A stretch of 64,000 bases of DNA from Candidatus Bathycorpusculum acetigenes (GTDB lineage: Archaea; Thermoproteota; Bathyarchaeia; Bathyarchaeales; Bathycorpusculaceae). Positions 1 to 9,282 of this stretch are shown here, piece after piece. The notes under the pieces are model-generated. The model was given only the letters and a program-made list of their open reading frames with translations, made no database searches and was not told the DNA's origin. Every line of letters begins with the position of its first letter. The first letter of the stretch is position 1. The stretch spans positions 1-64,000 of the forward strand of contig WQVG01000001.1 of assembly GCA_009781675.1 (NCBI GenBank). Direction: 5' to 3'. The position numbers were made by a program, and so were the translations under genes.

Positions 1-115
1 AGTGGTTTCCAAACGCGATACAATGGTTGATACTTCGTTAAAACTATGGAAAAACCTAACAACCCCTGAGGTCTTCACTCAAATACAAACAATAGCCTTA
101 TCTCCCTATAAGTGA
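1..115 (+). CDS. 3' end of an unidentified gene entering from the left edge
   Basis: Frame 2 is open from the first base to a TGA and encodes 37 residues ending in TIALSPYK. The composition is protein-like (mixed charged and hydrophobic residues, no low complexity), so I read it as the C-terminus of a gene that starts before the window. It is too short to identify. About 180 bases of AT-rich DNA separate it from the next gene. A chance open frame cannot be excluded. Confidence 0.4.
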   Translation, partial: VVSKRDTMVDTSLKLWKNLTTPEVFTQIQTIALSPYK

Positions 116-294
116 AAACTCTCCATATTCTTAATTGAAGAACAAATTTCTGCTGAATTAAACTTTCGAGTGAACAATCACTTAGAGACCCATTTTTTGC
201 CTTTCCAGTTTAACTGAAAAAAGCCATTTGAGACAAACAATGGATATTCTTAAATTATTAAACTGCATCACAGACAAGTTAAGGTGTAATTAAT

Positions 295-1224
295 TTGGCA
301 CAACCAACGTACAAAACAGTTTTCTTTTTCCTAGACACAGACAAATACTGTAGCCCATTTGACATCCTAGTCGTTATAGATGCATTCCCCGACTCATCAA
401 TATTCAAATATGAAAACGTTACAAGCGAAGATGCTCCCAAGATAGTCTTTGACCTTCTCTTCCCACGTGGGCCTGAAGGTGCAAAACATACTAAAATATT
501 CATCAATGGTAGCAACTTTGAAGAAGTTGAGAAAGTTGTCGCCGCAACCCAACAAGCCATGAAATCTGCTCCATGGGGAAACAGCATTATTGTTGACCCC
601 CGTGGTGGATACAGCACAGCCGCGGCAGCAGTCGCCAAAACCTTTGGTGCATCTATGGAAAGAGGTTTAGGCACCTTGGAAGGCAAGAAAGTCACAGTCT
701 TAGCAGGTACCGGCCCAGTGGGACAGACAGCTGCGCGTATCTACGCCGCAGAAAAAGCAGACGTAACCATAAGCAGCCGTAGCTTAGCTAAGGGTCAAAT
801 CATAGCAGACAAAATCAACGCTGAATACGGCACTCAATGCGTCAAAGTCATCGAAGTCAGTAAGCCAGAGCAAACAGCCGAAGTCATCAAAGACGCTGAA
901 ATCATCCTCGCGGCCGGTGCAGGAGGCATACAGCTTCTCAGCGCCACAGATTTAGCTACCGCGACCAAAGCAAAAATCGTTGCGGATATCAACGCCATCA
1001 ACCCCTTGGGTGTAGAAGGCTTAGGTTCAAACGACGATAAAGAGCTAAAGCCGGGCGTCTGGGGTATAGGTGCATTAGCCATCGGTAAACTCAAAATCAA
1101 GACCGAAGTAGAAATGATTAAACGCGCCACTGCTGAGCCGCAGGGACTCTTTGACTACTCAATCGCCTATTCGATAGCTAAGGATACAATTCTAAAGAAG
1201 CTTGCAAAGGCCGCTGCAAAATAA
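295..1224 (+). CDS. mtdB: NAD(P)-dependent methylene-tetrahydromethanopterin dehydrogenase (MtdA/MtdB family)
   Basis: Oxidises or reduces the methylene/methenyl-H4MPT couple in the C1 branch of the Wood-Ljungdahl pathway, in the cytoplasm. The 309 residues show the family's N-terminal pterin-binding domain (about 1-125) and a Rossmann domain with the nucleotide loop GTGPVG at 138-143. The SSRS stretch at 160-163 after the second strand is typical of NADP-preferring enzymes. The start is TTG, seven bases after AAGGTG. This is not the F420-dependent Mtd of methanogens, which is an unrelated fold. It stands apart from ftr and the ACS/CODH operon but supplies a step between them. The family is secure; NADP over NAD and H4MPT over folate are inference, though the window's Ftr supports H4MPT. 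Confidence 0.85.
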   Translation: MAQPTYKTVFFFLDTDKYCSPFDILVVIDAFPDSSIFKYENVTSEDAPKIVFDLLFPRGPEGAKHTKIFINGSNFEEVEKVVAATQQAMKSAPWGNSIIVDPRGGYSTAAAAVAKTFGASMERGLGTLEGKKVTVLAGTGPVGQTAARIYAAEKADVTISSRSLAKGQIIADKINAEYGTQCVKVIEVSKPEQTAEVIKDAEIILAAGAGGIQLLSATDLATATKAKIVADINAINPLGVEGLGSNDDKELKPGVWGIGALAIGKLKIKTEVEMIKRATAEPQGLFDYSIAYSIAKDTILKKLAKAAAK

Positions 1225-1246
1225 GCGGCTTTTCAACCTTTTTTCC
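1209..1246 (+). terminator. Hairpin plus T-rich tract at the end of mtdB
   Basis: GCCGCT (1210-1215) pairs with AGCGGC (1224-1229), and is followed by TTTTCAACCTTTTTT. The stem overlaps the stop codon. The hairpin with T-runs looks like an intrinsic terminator; archaea mainly need the T-runs. Confidence 0.5.
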
Positions 1247-1327
1247 ATTTGTTGAGAAGTAAATTTATCTATGTGAATCCTCACTGGCCTTGTAATTCAA
1301 GAGGTCTTGGAAGGATTTTGGGACTAA

Positions 1328-2434
1328 ATGAGTCTACATGAGAATGCCGTTAACAGCACTGCAATTCATAATTTAAGCGATGCATTAGAACACGGATTAA
1401 ACATCAGTTCCTCAAATGCTGAAATTTTAATTGCGATTTTAATATTTATTATCATTGGCTCTGTTGGCTGGGTTTTGTATGCCGTTATTAGTAAATACAT
1501 CAATCGTTGGGCCGCCAGAACTGCAACAACCTTAGTCGCCGAAATAGCGTCTACCTTTAAGATAGTTATGATGACATTGATTGGCATTTTAGTTATCCAA
1601 TTTTCAATAGCGCCGCTTTCATTTCTCGAACCATACCAAAATGTATTGCAAAGTCTGTTTTTAATTATACAAATTATACTTGCCGCTTATGCTACCACAA
1701 GAATTGCAAATGTTTTTGTTGACAAATTTGCTGACATGACGATACAAAGAGGCGGAAAAAACAATAAACATTCAACGTTTATCTTAAAAAAACTCATAAC
1801 TGGCGCCATTTTTGTTATTGCTTTTCTGCTAATTATAAATTTGTTTGATTTCCCAGGAGCATGGGAAACCACCTTTGCAAGCGTGGGTATAAGCGCTATC
1901 GTCATAGGTTTTGCGCTTCAAAGCACGCTAAGCGACTTATTTAGTGCATTATATATTTACCTTGACCGGCCATTTGAAATAGGTGACTTCATTTTTGTCG
2001 GTGAATACAGCGGAACAGTCAAAAACATCGGCATAATAAGCACAAGACTCCAGCTTTTACAGGGCGAAGAATTAGTAATTTCAAACAAAGAACTCACTTC
2101 AACATATGTTAGAAACTTTAGAAAATTACAAAAAAGAAGAATCGTCTTCAACATAGCTGTAGCCTATGATACACCAAATGAAAAACTTAGAAAAATACCC
2201 TGGCTCATTGCTGAAATAATAAAAAATGTCGAAGGGGCTTCTCCTCAATTTGTAAGCTTTAATGAATTTGGAGAATATAGCCTAAAATTCTTCGTCAGTT
2301 ACTTCGTCAATGCACCCGACTATGGCAGCTACCTTGCCGTCCAACAACAAATCAATTTAGCTATACGAGAAGCATTTGAACAAGAAGGCATCGAAATGGC
2401 ATACCTCAAAAATGTGACATTCATCAAACGGTAA
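1328..2434 (+). CDS. Small-conductance mechanosensitive channel, MscS family
   Basis: A membrane channel that opens under membrane tension and releases solutes during osmotic down-shock. The 368 residues begin with about five hydrophobic segments (near 33-54, 77-100, 106-128, 152-172 and 178-200). The last is the pore helix, followed by the family signature GFALQSTLSDLFSALY and LDRPFEIGDFI, which lead into the cytoplasmic beta domain. The C-terminal alpha/beta part ends at LKNVTFIKR. The start is ATG. The gene is single, with its own leader, and convergent with dapL. It is longer than E. coli MscS (286 residues) because of extra N-terminal helices, which is common in archaea. Confidence 0.88.
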   Translation: MSLHENAVNSTAIHNLSDALEHGLNISSSNAEILIAILIFIIIGSVGWVLYAVISKYINRWAARTATTLVAEIASTFKIVMMTLIGILVIQFSIAPLSFLEPYQNVLQSLFLIIQIILAAYATTRIANVFVDKFADMTIQRGGKNNKHSTFILKKLITGAIFVIAFLLIINLFDFPGAWETTFASVGISAIVIGFALQSTLSDLFSALYIYLDRPFEIGDFIFVGEYSGTVKNIGIISTRLQLLQGEELVISNKELTSTYVRNFRKLQKRRIVFNIAVAYDTPNEKLRKIPWLIAEIIKNVEGASPQFVSFNEFGEYSLKFFVSYFVNAPDYGSYLAVQQQINLAIREAFEQEGIEMAYLKNVTFIKR

Positions 2435-2514
2435 TGCCTCCTTTTGTTCTCTTACCATTTAGCCAACATTACCTACATTCCAAGAAAAAAGAAAATCAAG
2501 AATAAACAGCGAAT

Positions 2515-3675
2515 TTAGAATATATTTGCCATACGGTCACAGGCTTCTTTGATGCACTCTTTAGGTTGCGTAAACGTTATTCGCGCATAACCTTCTCCAT
2601 GCTTGCCAAAACCAACACCGGGTGTAACGGCCACTCCAGCTTCAAGCATCTTGGTAGCAAATTCCATAGAGTCGCCTCTGCAGTTAACCCAGACATAGAA
2701 AGTGGCTTTAGGCCTCTCGCAACTAAAACCGAGCTTAGAGAGTGTATCGACGAGAAGATCACGGCGTTCCTGTAGAATCTGGTTGGTTCGATGGAGAAAT
2801 TCTGGCGGATCACGACTGGTATAGCTACCTAGTGCTTCAACTGCCGCTTTTTGTGTATACACTGGTGGTCCCGAGTCGATTTGGGATTTCACCTTAACTA
2901 AGCCTGTAATAAGTTCCTTGTTTCCCACCGCAAAGCCAATGCGGTCGCCGGTCATGTTAAACGTCTTGGATAGTGAATGGAATTCTACCGCAACATCCAG
3001 TGCGCCCTCAATTTCTAGAATACTTGGTGCCCGGTACCCGTCATAGGTGATTTCTGAGTATGCATTGTCATAGCAGAGGATAATGTTGTTTTCTTTGGCG
3101 AATTCCACGGCTTCTTTTAGGGTTTTATGGTCGATGGTGGCGGCAGTGGGGTTATTGGGATAGTTGATGAACATCATTTTGACCCGGTCAGCATCAATTG
3201 TTTCGAAGTCAGGGCGATAATTGTTCTCTTCTAATAACGGCAGGAAAACAGCGGTGCCGTCACAAAGGATTGTACTGCCATTGGCATAAACAGGATATGC
3301 GGGATCAGGACAGAGCACCCGATCCCCGGGGTTGATGAAGGCTCGGGCGATGTTTGCTATACCCTCTTTGGAACCTAATAATGCAATAACTTGGTCAGGT
3401 TGTAGATCTATGCCAAAACGAGTCTTGTACCAGTTTGTGACGGCAGTACGGAATGCGGGTTCGCCATGACTGAAGCTATAGTTATGGTTTTTTTGGTTTG
3501 CAGCTTCCCTTGCCAATGCATCTATGATGAATTGAGGCGGGGGTAGATCAGGATCACCGATGGACAATGAGATAAGATCTATACCCTGCGCTTTCTTTGC
3601 TTTCTGGATTTTCTCTATCTCAGCAAAGAGATAGGGTGGTAGTTGTTTGATTCGTTTAGCATACTCAAAGGTCAA
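2515..3675 (-). CDS. dapL: LL-diaminopimelate aminotransferase
   Basis: Converts tetrahydrodipicolinate directly to LL-diaminopimelate with glutamate as amino donor, bypassing the acylated intermediates of the DapD/C/E route. The 386 residues form a fold-type I PLP aminotransferase. Features are SIGDPDLPPP near 38-47, YPNNPTAA near 172-179, the PLP lysine K237 in HSLSKTFNM, and the RITF near the C-terminus that holds the carboxylate-binding arginine. The start is TTG, overlapping the dapF stop (TTGA), with GGAG eight bases upstream. It is last in the dap operon. No dapD, dapC or dapE lies in the cluster, which makes DapL more likely than a generic aspartate-family aminotransferase. Confidence 0.9.
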   Translation of the reverse strand: MTFEYAKRIKQLPPYLFAEIEKIQKAKKAQGIDLISLSIGDPDLPPPQFIIDALAREAANQKNHNYSFSHGEPAFRTAVTNWYKTRFGIDLQPDQVIALLGSKEGIANIARAFINPGDRVLCPDPAYPVYANGSTILCDGTAVFLPLLEENNYRPDFETIDADRVKMMFINYPNNPTAATIDHKTLKEAVEFAKENNIILCYDNAYSEITYDGYRAPSILEIEGALDVAVEFHSLSKTFNMTGDRIGFAVGNKELITGLVKVKSQIDSGPPVYTQKAAVEALGSYTSRDPPEFLHRTNQILQERRDLLVDTLSKLGFSCERPKATFYVWVNCRGDSMEFATKMLEAGVAVTPGVGFGKHGEGYARITFTQPKECIKEACDRMANIF

Positions 3676-4517
3676 GGTAGCGACTCCTTAAACAATTTAC
3701 CCTCAAAGACCTTCTCAACGGGGCCAGTCATATATATGATATCGCTTTTGCCGGTTGTGATTTGGAGGTCTCCACCTCGTAGGTGAACCGTGACTTTGTC
3801 TTGAACCCTGCCGAGTTTTTTAGCAACAGCAAACGATGCACAGGCTCCGGTGCCGCAGGCCAAGGTTTCTTTACAACCCCGTTCCCAAACGCGCACGCTG
3901 ATTTCACATGGATTGAGCACTTGAACAAAGGCGGCGTTAGTTCTCTGCGGGAACGCCTCGTGAGTTTCCAAAAATTCTCCAACTAAACAAACCGGAAAGG
4001 TATCTACATTTTCGACGAAAGTGACACAATGGGGATTACCCATAGAGAGCCCTGTTACCTGGTAGATTTTATCGCCGACTTGAAGCTTTTGGTCTATGCA
4101 TGTACCTTCGCCGGTCATAGGTACTGAAGCACGTTGCCAGTTTGGTACCCCCATATCCACCTTTACAGCCAAAACTTCGTTGTCTTTGAATGTGAGCCAA
4201 ACCTGTTTTATACCTGCTAAGGTTTCAACGACAAACTCGGTTTTCTTAACGATGCCCTTTTCATAGCAGTATTTACTAAAACAACGAATACCATTACCAC
4301 ACATTTCAGCCTCACTGCCATCTGCATTAAACATCCGCATTTTAACGTCAGCAACACTGGATAGGCAAACCAGCAAAAACCCATCTGCACCGACTGAGAC
4401 CTGCCTCTCACAGAGCAACTCAGCCCAAATAGGCGCGTCTTTGTCGCTGATTTGCCCTTCCCGGTTATCGACAACTATGTAGTCATTTCCTAACCCATGC
4501 ATCTTCCAAAACTTCAC
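3672..4517 (-). CDS. dapF: Diaminopimelate epimerase
   Basis: Interconverts LL- and meso-diaminopimelate using a two-cysteine acid/base pair without a cofactor. Both cysteines are present in the expected motifs: C73 in MCGNGIRCF and C221 in ACGTGACAS. The 281 residues match the usual family length. The GTG start shares one base with the lysA stop (TAGTG), and a GGTGAAG element precedes it. It sits between lysA and dapL, so translation of the three genes is probably coupled. Confidence 0.93.
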   Translation of the reverse strand: MKFWKMHGLGNDYIVVDNREGQISDKDAPIWAELLCERQVSVGADGFLLVCLSSVADVKMRMFNADGSEAEMCGNGIRCFSKYCYEKGIVKKTEFVVETLAGIKQVWLTFKDNEVLAVKVDMGVPNWQRASVPMTGEGTCIDQKLQVGDKIYQVTGLSMGNPHCVTFVENVDTFPVCLVGEFLETHEAFPQRTNAAFVQVLNPCEISVRVWERGCKETLACGTGACASFAVAKKLGRVQDKVTVHLRGGDLQITTGKSDIIYMTGPVEKVFEGKLFKESLP

Positions 4518-5806
4518 TAAGCTTCACCCTGCACCTTTTGATTGGTCAATAGATCTTTTAGCTGTTCACGTTCTCTAACCACCACGGGTTTACCTCCACG
4601 TATGAGCACCTCGGCAGCCCTTGGACGCGAGTTGTATTGGTTGCTCATGCTATACCCATAAGCGCCAGCGTTGAGAACTGCAAGGAGATCGCCTTCCATT
4701 ATTTCAGGTAGCGGGCGGTTTTTTGCAAGAAGATCGCCTGACTCACAGATAGGCCCTGCAACATCATAGATTTCTTTGTCAGTTGCAGTAAGTTTGTTTG
4801 CAACCAGTATAGGATGGTAACTGTCATACATTGTGGGGCGTATTAACGTGTTAAAGCCCGCATCTACCCCAACAAATCTGCGACTAGGTGTGACCTTTAC
4901 CGTGTTCACCGTTGTCAAAAGAATGCTGGCATCGGCGACAAGATATCGACCGGGTTCCACAAAAAGAAACGGCTTACCCAGTCCATACTCTTTGATTTTG
5001 TTCTTAAACAAGTTGACTACTTTGTTGGAGAATTCTTGGAGGTCAAGTTCTTTGTCTTTAGGTTTGTAGGGAACGCCAAAGCCTCCGCCGATGTCGATGA
5101 ATTCAAAGTCTATCCCAACTTCTTTGTGTACTCGTTTGGCTATACTCAACAACTTTTCCACTGCCTGTACATATGGTTCGAGATCAAGGATGCCTGAACC
5201 GATGTGCATGTGAATACCAAAGCGTTCCACGCGGGCGCGTTGGGCAATGGCGTAGGCTTGGATAACTTCTTCCTCCCAGAGGCCGAATTTGGATTCAGGA
5301 CCTGCGGTGATACAGTGATTGTGATGTCCGGCGACGACTTCGGGGTTGACACGTACAGAGAGAATTTGGGGCACAGAAATTTTGAGGAGACGATCCATTT
5401 CGGATTGAGAGTCCACGTTTATGGTAATGTTGGCATCAGCAAGCATCTTTAACTCGTCATTTCTTACGCTTGTGCCAGTGAAAAGAATGCGATCAGGCGT
5501 GAAACCGCTGCTGAGTGCCAAAAACACTTCACCCGGGCTTACTGTATCTAGGTATGCTCCCTGAGACTGCAGAATGCGGAGCACGTTGAGATTTGTGTTG
5601 GCTTTGGCGGCATAGTAGATGCGCACATACTTGTAGTTGTTAACCAAGGCACCATAGAGGCGGTTATAGTTGTCTTGAATGCGTTTCTCGCTTATCACAA
5701 AGAGCGGAGTATCGTAGGTTTTGGCTAGTTCAACTGTTGAGATACCCTCAAAGTAGAGGTTACCTTTGTGATCTTCTAAGGGTTCATGAAGTTTTCTCTT
5801 AACCAT
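4517..5806 (-). CDS. lysA: Diaminopimelate decarboxylase
   Basis: Final step of lysine synthesis: PLP-dependent decarboxylation of meso-diaminopimelate to L-lysine. The 429 residues show the fold-type III alanine-racemase-like barrel with the PLP lysine K68 in YYAAKANTN, the glycine-rich phosphate loop DIGGGFG, and the active-site CESGD motif contributed across the dimer. The ATG start lies 37 bases after asd. Its position in a complete dap set rules out ornithine or arginine decarboxylase relatives. Confidence 0.94.
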   Translation of the reverse strand: MVKRKLHEPLEDHKGNLYFEGISTVELAKTYDTPLFVISEKRIQDNYNRLYGALVNNYKYVRIYYAAKANTNLNVLRILQSQGAYLDTVSPGEVFLALSSGFTPDRILFTGTSVRNDELKMLADANITINVDSQSEMDRLLKISVPQILSVRVNPEVVAGHHNHCITAGPESKFGLWEEEVIQAYAIAQRARVERFGIHMHIGSGILDLEPYVQAVEKLLSIAKRVHKEVGIDFEFIDIGGGFGVPYKPKDKELDLQEFSNKVVNLFKNKIKEYGLGKPFLFVEPGRYLVADASILLTTVNTVKVTPSRRFVGVDAGFNTLIRPTMYDSYHPILVANKLTATDKEIYDVAGPICESGDLLAKNRPLPEIMEGDLLAVLNAGAYGYSMSNQYNSRPRAAEVLIRGGKPVVVREREQLKDLLTNQKVQGEA

Positions 5807-5843
5807 AAAGATTCACCAAGTTTCATGATTGATTATTCATTGT

Positions 5844-6902
5844 TTATGCTAAGCCTTTTGTTACATAGAGCTCTGCACTTAGGATTCCTCCGCCGGCGGC
5901 TCCACGGACTGTGTTGTGGCTTAGGCACATATACTTTAGTGTCATGATGGGGTCTTTGCGTAGTCTGCCAACTACGACACTTTGTCCCTGTTCTGCATCT
6001 CGATCGTATCGAGGTTGGGGGCGGTTCTTTTCGTGTCGGACGATTATGGGTTGTGTTGGAGCCGAGGGCAGTTTGAGCTTTTGTGGTTCACCCTTAAACG
6101 TTGTGAATGCTGTTTCGGTTTCTTCGAGGGAGGGTTCTTTATCGAGTTTTATAAAGACCGCTTCGAGATGTCCGTCTTTGACGTTTACGCGGTTACAGCT
6201 TGCGCTGAGCTGGAAATCTGCATAATCGATACTAACCCCGTTGAATGTGCCCAAGATTTTTAGGGCTTCGGATTCCATTTTTTCCTCCTCGCCCGAAATG
6301 TAGGGAATTACGTTATCGATGATATCTAATGAAGGTACACCAGGATAACCTGCGCCACTGAGTGCCTGCATGGTGGTTACCATGACTTGCTGTATGCCAA
6401 ACTGCATAAGTGGTTTTAATGTGAGGGTCATGCCTATGGTGCTACAGTTGGGGTCTGTTGTGATAAACCCTTTCCAGTTGCGCTTTTTTTGTTGTACCTT
6501 AACAAGCTCGATATGGTCGGGGTTGATTTCGGGGATAATCAAAGGTACGTCGTTGTCCATGCGATGGGCGCTGGCTTTGCTAAACACTGGATAGTGAGCG
6601 CCGAATTCGTTTTCTACCGGTCCTGCCAAGTCGCCAGGGAGGGATGTGAAGACTAAGTCGAAGTCATCTGTCTGTTCTGCGGATTTGACGTCTATATTGG
6701 CAACCTGCATCTCGCCGATTTCTTTAGGCATATCTGTATCCATCAGCCAGGTGGCGGCGTCTTTAAATTTTTTACCTGCGCTCCGCTCAGAAGCGGCAAG
6801 TACAGAAATCTCAAACCATGGGTGCCCCTGCAGGAGCTGAATGTAGCGTTGCCCTACGGCTCCGGTTGCGCCTAAAATGGCGACTCTGCGTTTATTGGAC
6901 AT
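5844..6902 (-). CDS. asd: Aspartate-semialdehyde dehydrogenase
   Basis: NADPH-dependent reduction of aspartyl phosphate to aspartate semialdehyde, which DapA condenses with pyruvate. The 352 residues have the nucleotide loop GATGAVGQ at 11-18 and the catalytic cysteine C153 in DPNCSTIGM. The C-terminal half carries VRGAAGGG. The sequence is of the archaeal/fungal type. It lies between dapB and lysA. No aspartokinase is present in this cluster, so that step must be encoded elsewhere. Confidence 0.93.
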   Translation of the reverse strand: MSNKRRVAILGATGAVGQRYIQLLQGHPWFEISVLAASERSAGKKFKDAATWLMDTDMPKEIGEMQVANIDVKSAEQTDDFDLVFTSLPGDLAGPVENEFGAHYPVFSKASAHRMDNDVPLIIPEINPDHIELVKVQQKKRNWKGFITTDPNCSTIGMTLTLKPLMQFGIQQVMVTTMQALSGAGYPGVPSLDIIDNVIPYISGEEEKMESEALKILGTFNGVSIDYADFQLSASCNRVNVKDGHLEAVFIKLDKEPSLEETETAFTTFKGEPQKLKLPSAPTQPIIVRHEKNRPQPRYDRDAEQGQSVVVGRLRKDPIMTLKYMCLSHNTVRGAAGGGILSAELYVTKGLA

Positions 6903-6968
6903 AACAATTCTCCCTTATGTCTCTCTATTATATAGTCGATAAAAAAGTTAACGGCGTCCTTTTGAGCT

Positions 6969-7754
6969 TTAGTTTAATCCCAGTACGTCGGCCATGCTGT
7001 AAATTTGGGGCTTTGTTTGGTGGCTTATCCACTCAGCGGCATACACTGCGCCCTGAGCAAATACATTACGGCTAAAAGCGGTGTGTTCAATGCGAAGCAT
7101 TTCATTGGGTCCGGCGATGATGAGGTTATGGATGCCTGCGATGCCTCCCGCTCGGTGTGTGGTGACTTCGAGTTCGTGGGGCTGTCGGGGGTTTATGCCT
7201 TCTCTACCAGAAACTGTTTCAGTGTAGCCTCGTACATTAGCGATGATTTCGCCGAGTTTTTTGGCGGTGCCGCTTGGGGCGTCAGTTTTGTAAACATGAT
7301 GGATTTCATTTATGCTAAAGTCATAGCCTTGAGGAAAGACTTTGAGTTGTTCGGCGAGTTTGAAGAGAATGTTGATGCCGACACTGTAGTTGGGTGAAAA
7401 CACCACGGGAACCTTGTCTGACATCGCGGCTACAACTTTTTGGCTCTGATCTGCTGTGAAGCCAGTGGTGCCCAAGATTATACGTTTTCCCAGACCTACG
7501 GCGGCTGGAATGTTGATTAAGTCGGCAGCTGGAGTGGTGAAACTTATGAATATGTCTGCGTCTTGGAGGGCTTTGTTTATGTCTGCGGAGATTTTGGTGT
7601 CAGAATTGATGCCGAAGTCACATAGGGATTTACCTAATGCGGGGCAGTTGGGGGCTTCTGTGGCTCCTGTGATTTGGTGTCCTTTGGCAAGGGCTTCAGC
7701 GATTATGGCTTGTCCCATTCTGCCTGCAGCGCCTGCGATGCAGAGCTTAAGCAT
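6969..7754 (-). CDS. dapB: 4-hydroxy-tetrahydrodipicolinate reductase
   Basis: Reduces the DapA product with NAD(P)H to tetrahydrodipicolinate. I place the start at the ATG giving MLKLCIAGAAGRMGQ, which puts the nucleotide loop GAAGRMG at the N-terminus as in all DapB proteins. A longer frame upstream would lie wholly inside dapA. The protein is then about 261 residues, the usual size. The substrate-binding segment EIHHVYKTDAPSGTAKK is intact. The ATG overlaps the dapA stop by eight bases (ATGCTTAA), which suggests coupled translation. Confidence 0.92.
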   Translation of the reverse strand: MLKLCIAGAAGRMGQAIIAEALAKGHQITGATEAPNCPALGKSLCDFGINSDTKISADINKALQDADIFISFTTPAADLINIPAAVGLGKRIILGTTGFTADQSQKVVAAMSDKVPVVFSPNYSVGINILFKLAEQLKVFPQGYDFSINEIHHVYKTDAPSGTAKKLGEIIANVRGYTETVSGREGINPRQPHELEVTTHRAGGIAGIHNLIIAGPNEMLRIEHTAFSRNVFAQGAVYAAEWISHQTKPQIYSMADVLGLN

Positions 7755-8784
7755 AGGTGAGTCCCTCGATGTACTTGGTGTTGATGAGGCGGTCATCTAG
7801 ATCGATGCCAAAGTGGTCGGCAACTGGCTGGAGGATTTGGGGATTGGCTTTGTGGACTTTGCGTGTGGCCGATAGGATAACTTCGAGTCCATTTGGTGTT
7901 ATTTTACCTAGCGGTTGGCGGCATGGACCTGAGGGCATGCCTAGTATGTTCATCAAGGTTTTGATTGCTAGGGGGTTGCGGGCTTTGCATGCGGCGGGTC
8001 CGTATGGTGTTTGTTCGGTGGTTTTCACGGTTATGATGTCGAAGAGGGGTTGGAGTGCTTGGGTGATTATACTGGCGGCTTCTTGGTTGCCGTCAAGCAC
8101 GTATTGTGTTATGTCTGTTACTGCGCGGGGTGCTATATTCGATATGACTGAGATGACGCCGCTTGCCTTGATGTTGGAGGTTGTCATCATTGTGTAGGTT
8201 TTGTCATCGTCTCCGCTTAGGATGTCAAAGTCTTCTCCACAGAGTTTTCGTGTTAGTTCCATGTTTTGAAGGTCGCCTGTGGCTTCTTTGACACAGTGCA
8301 CGTTTGGGTATTGGGCGTGGAGTATGGCGAGGTCTTGGGGCAGGAGTTGGGTGCCGGTCCTGCCGGGGATGATGTAGGGTATGATTTGGATTTCGGAGAA
8401 GCGGCTGGCGATGGGTTCGATGTATTCGCGGCGGATTTCTAGGGAGCTGGGTCCGTTGTAGTAGGGGTCGACGAGAAGTACGGCGTTTACACCTGCGTTT
8501 TGGGCGTGGTTGGTTCCTTCGATGGCTTCTTGTGTATTGTTGCTGCCTGTGCCTGCGATGATTGAGCAACGGGTTCCTGTGTATTCGCGGGTTTTCTCTA
8601 TGACTTTACTGTGTTCTTTCCAGTCTAGTGTGGGTGATTCGCCGGTTGTGCCGACAGCAAGGACGCCTTTGGCGCCATTTTTTACTTGGAAATCTATTAA
8701 CTGTTGTAAACCATCGTAGTCTACTTGACGGTTAGAGGTCATGGGGGTTATTAATGCGGTATAGCAGCCGCTGAATGTTGCCAT
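7747..8784 (-). CDS. dapA: 4-hydroxy-tetrahydrodipicolinate synthase
   Basis: Condenses pyruvate and aspartate semialdehyde; first committed step of lysine synthesis. Family landmarks are VGTTGESPTL near 46-55, PYIIPGRTG, and the Schiff-base lysine in HCVKEATGD. I choose the ATG of MATFSGCYTALITP, preceded by AAGGAA. An in-frame ATG 39 bases earlier adds a tail untypical of the family. The resulting protein (about 345 residues) is some 50 longer than the common 290-300. The extra residues are at the C-terminus, after GLEVILSATRK and ending in KYIEGLTYA. It is the first gene of the operon. Confidence 0.92.
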   Translation of the reverse strand: MATFSGCYTALITPMTSNRQVDYDGLQQLIDFQVKNGAKGVLAVGTTGESPTLDWKEHSKVIEKTREYTGTRCSIIAGTGSNNTQEAIEGTNHAQNAGVNAVLLVDPYYNGPSSLEIRREYIEPIASRFSEIQIIPYIIPGRTGTQLLPQDLAILHAQYPNVHCVKEATGDLQNMELTRKLCGEDFDILSGDDDKTYTMMTTSNIKASGVISVISNIAPRAVTDITQYVLDGNQEAASIITQALQPLFDIITVKTTEQTPYGPAACKARNPLAIKTLMNILGMPSGPCRQPLGKITPNGLEVILSATRKVHKANPQILQPVADHFGIDLDDRLINTKYIEGLTYA

Positions 8785-8823
8785 CTTGAATTCCTTCTTA
8801 ATGGGGATTGAGTTACACATCAA

Positions 8824-8831
8824 TATTTAAA
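8824..8831 (-). promoter_or_regulatory. TATA box for the dap operon
   Basis: On the minus strand TTTAAATA lies about 40 bases before the dapA ATG, in the context AACTTTAAATATTG. The spacing suits an archaeal promoter with transcription starting about 25 bases downstream and a short leader carrying the AAGGAA ribosome site. Confidence 0.45.
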
Positions 8832-9282
8832 GTTTACGTTTATCACATTTTAATTACGAAAAACGAAAAAGGCTATTGCTTACTAGCTTAATAACCTTAA
8901 GATGTAAGACGTTTTTCGTACTAAACTGGTTGTGTGTCTCCACAATTTGTCAGAACAAAGTTAACACACATATTTCTAGTGGTCACTGTGGCAAGTAGCT
9001 AAAATGGTGATGATTGCAATTTCGTATTCCAGACTGCGCAAAACAAGTTCTACATTCACTGAGGACAGAACGGCCTGTTGTCTGTTCACCGTTTGCACCT
9101 TTTGGACTTCTGCAAATGTTGGAATGAACACAAAAGAAATTAATTGACACTCGAAATCTATCTTATCAAATAAAATATGTTGACTAATGTATACATCAAA
9201 ATATGAATATACCCATTAATTAAAACGCTAACTAATTGAAAAAGGAAAAATTTGGGTTGAATTGTAGAAGTGGCTTGCGGGA
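8832..9282. other. Intergenic stretch without a recognised gene
   Basis: AT-rich DNA between the dap operon promoter and the 3' end of the ribosomal cluster. I see no convincing reading frame, tRNA or strong hairpin. A box-C-like GTGATGA (9007-9013) and a CTGA (9059-9062) occur 56 bases end to end, but there is no internal D'/C' pair and no terminal stem. The left part presumably holds upstream promoter DNA for dapA. Confidence 0.4.

Noticed and set aside
8225-8569. Arginine- and histidine-rich reading frame on the minus strand inside dapA
   Set aside because: It overlaps dapA on the same strand in another frame, and its biased composition is typical of shadow frames.
9007-9062. Possible box C/D guide RNA (GTGATGA and CTGA, 56 bases end to end)
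   Set aside because: No internal D' and C' boxes and no terminal stem; the motifs are short enough to occur by chance in AT-rich DNA.
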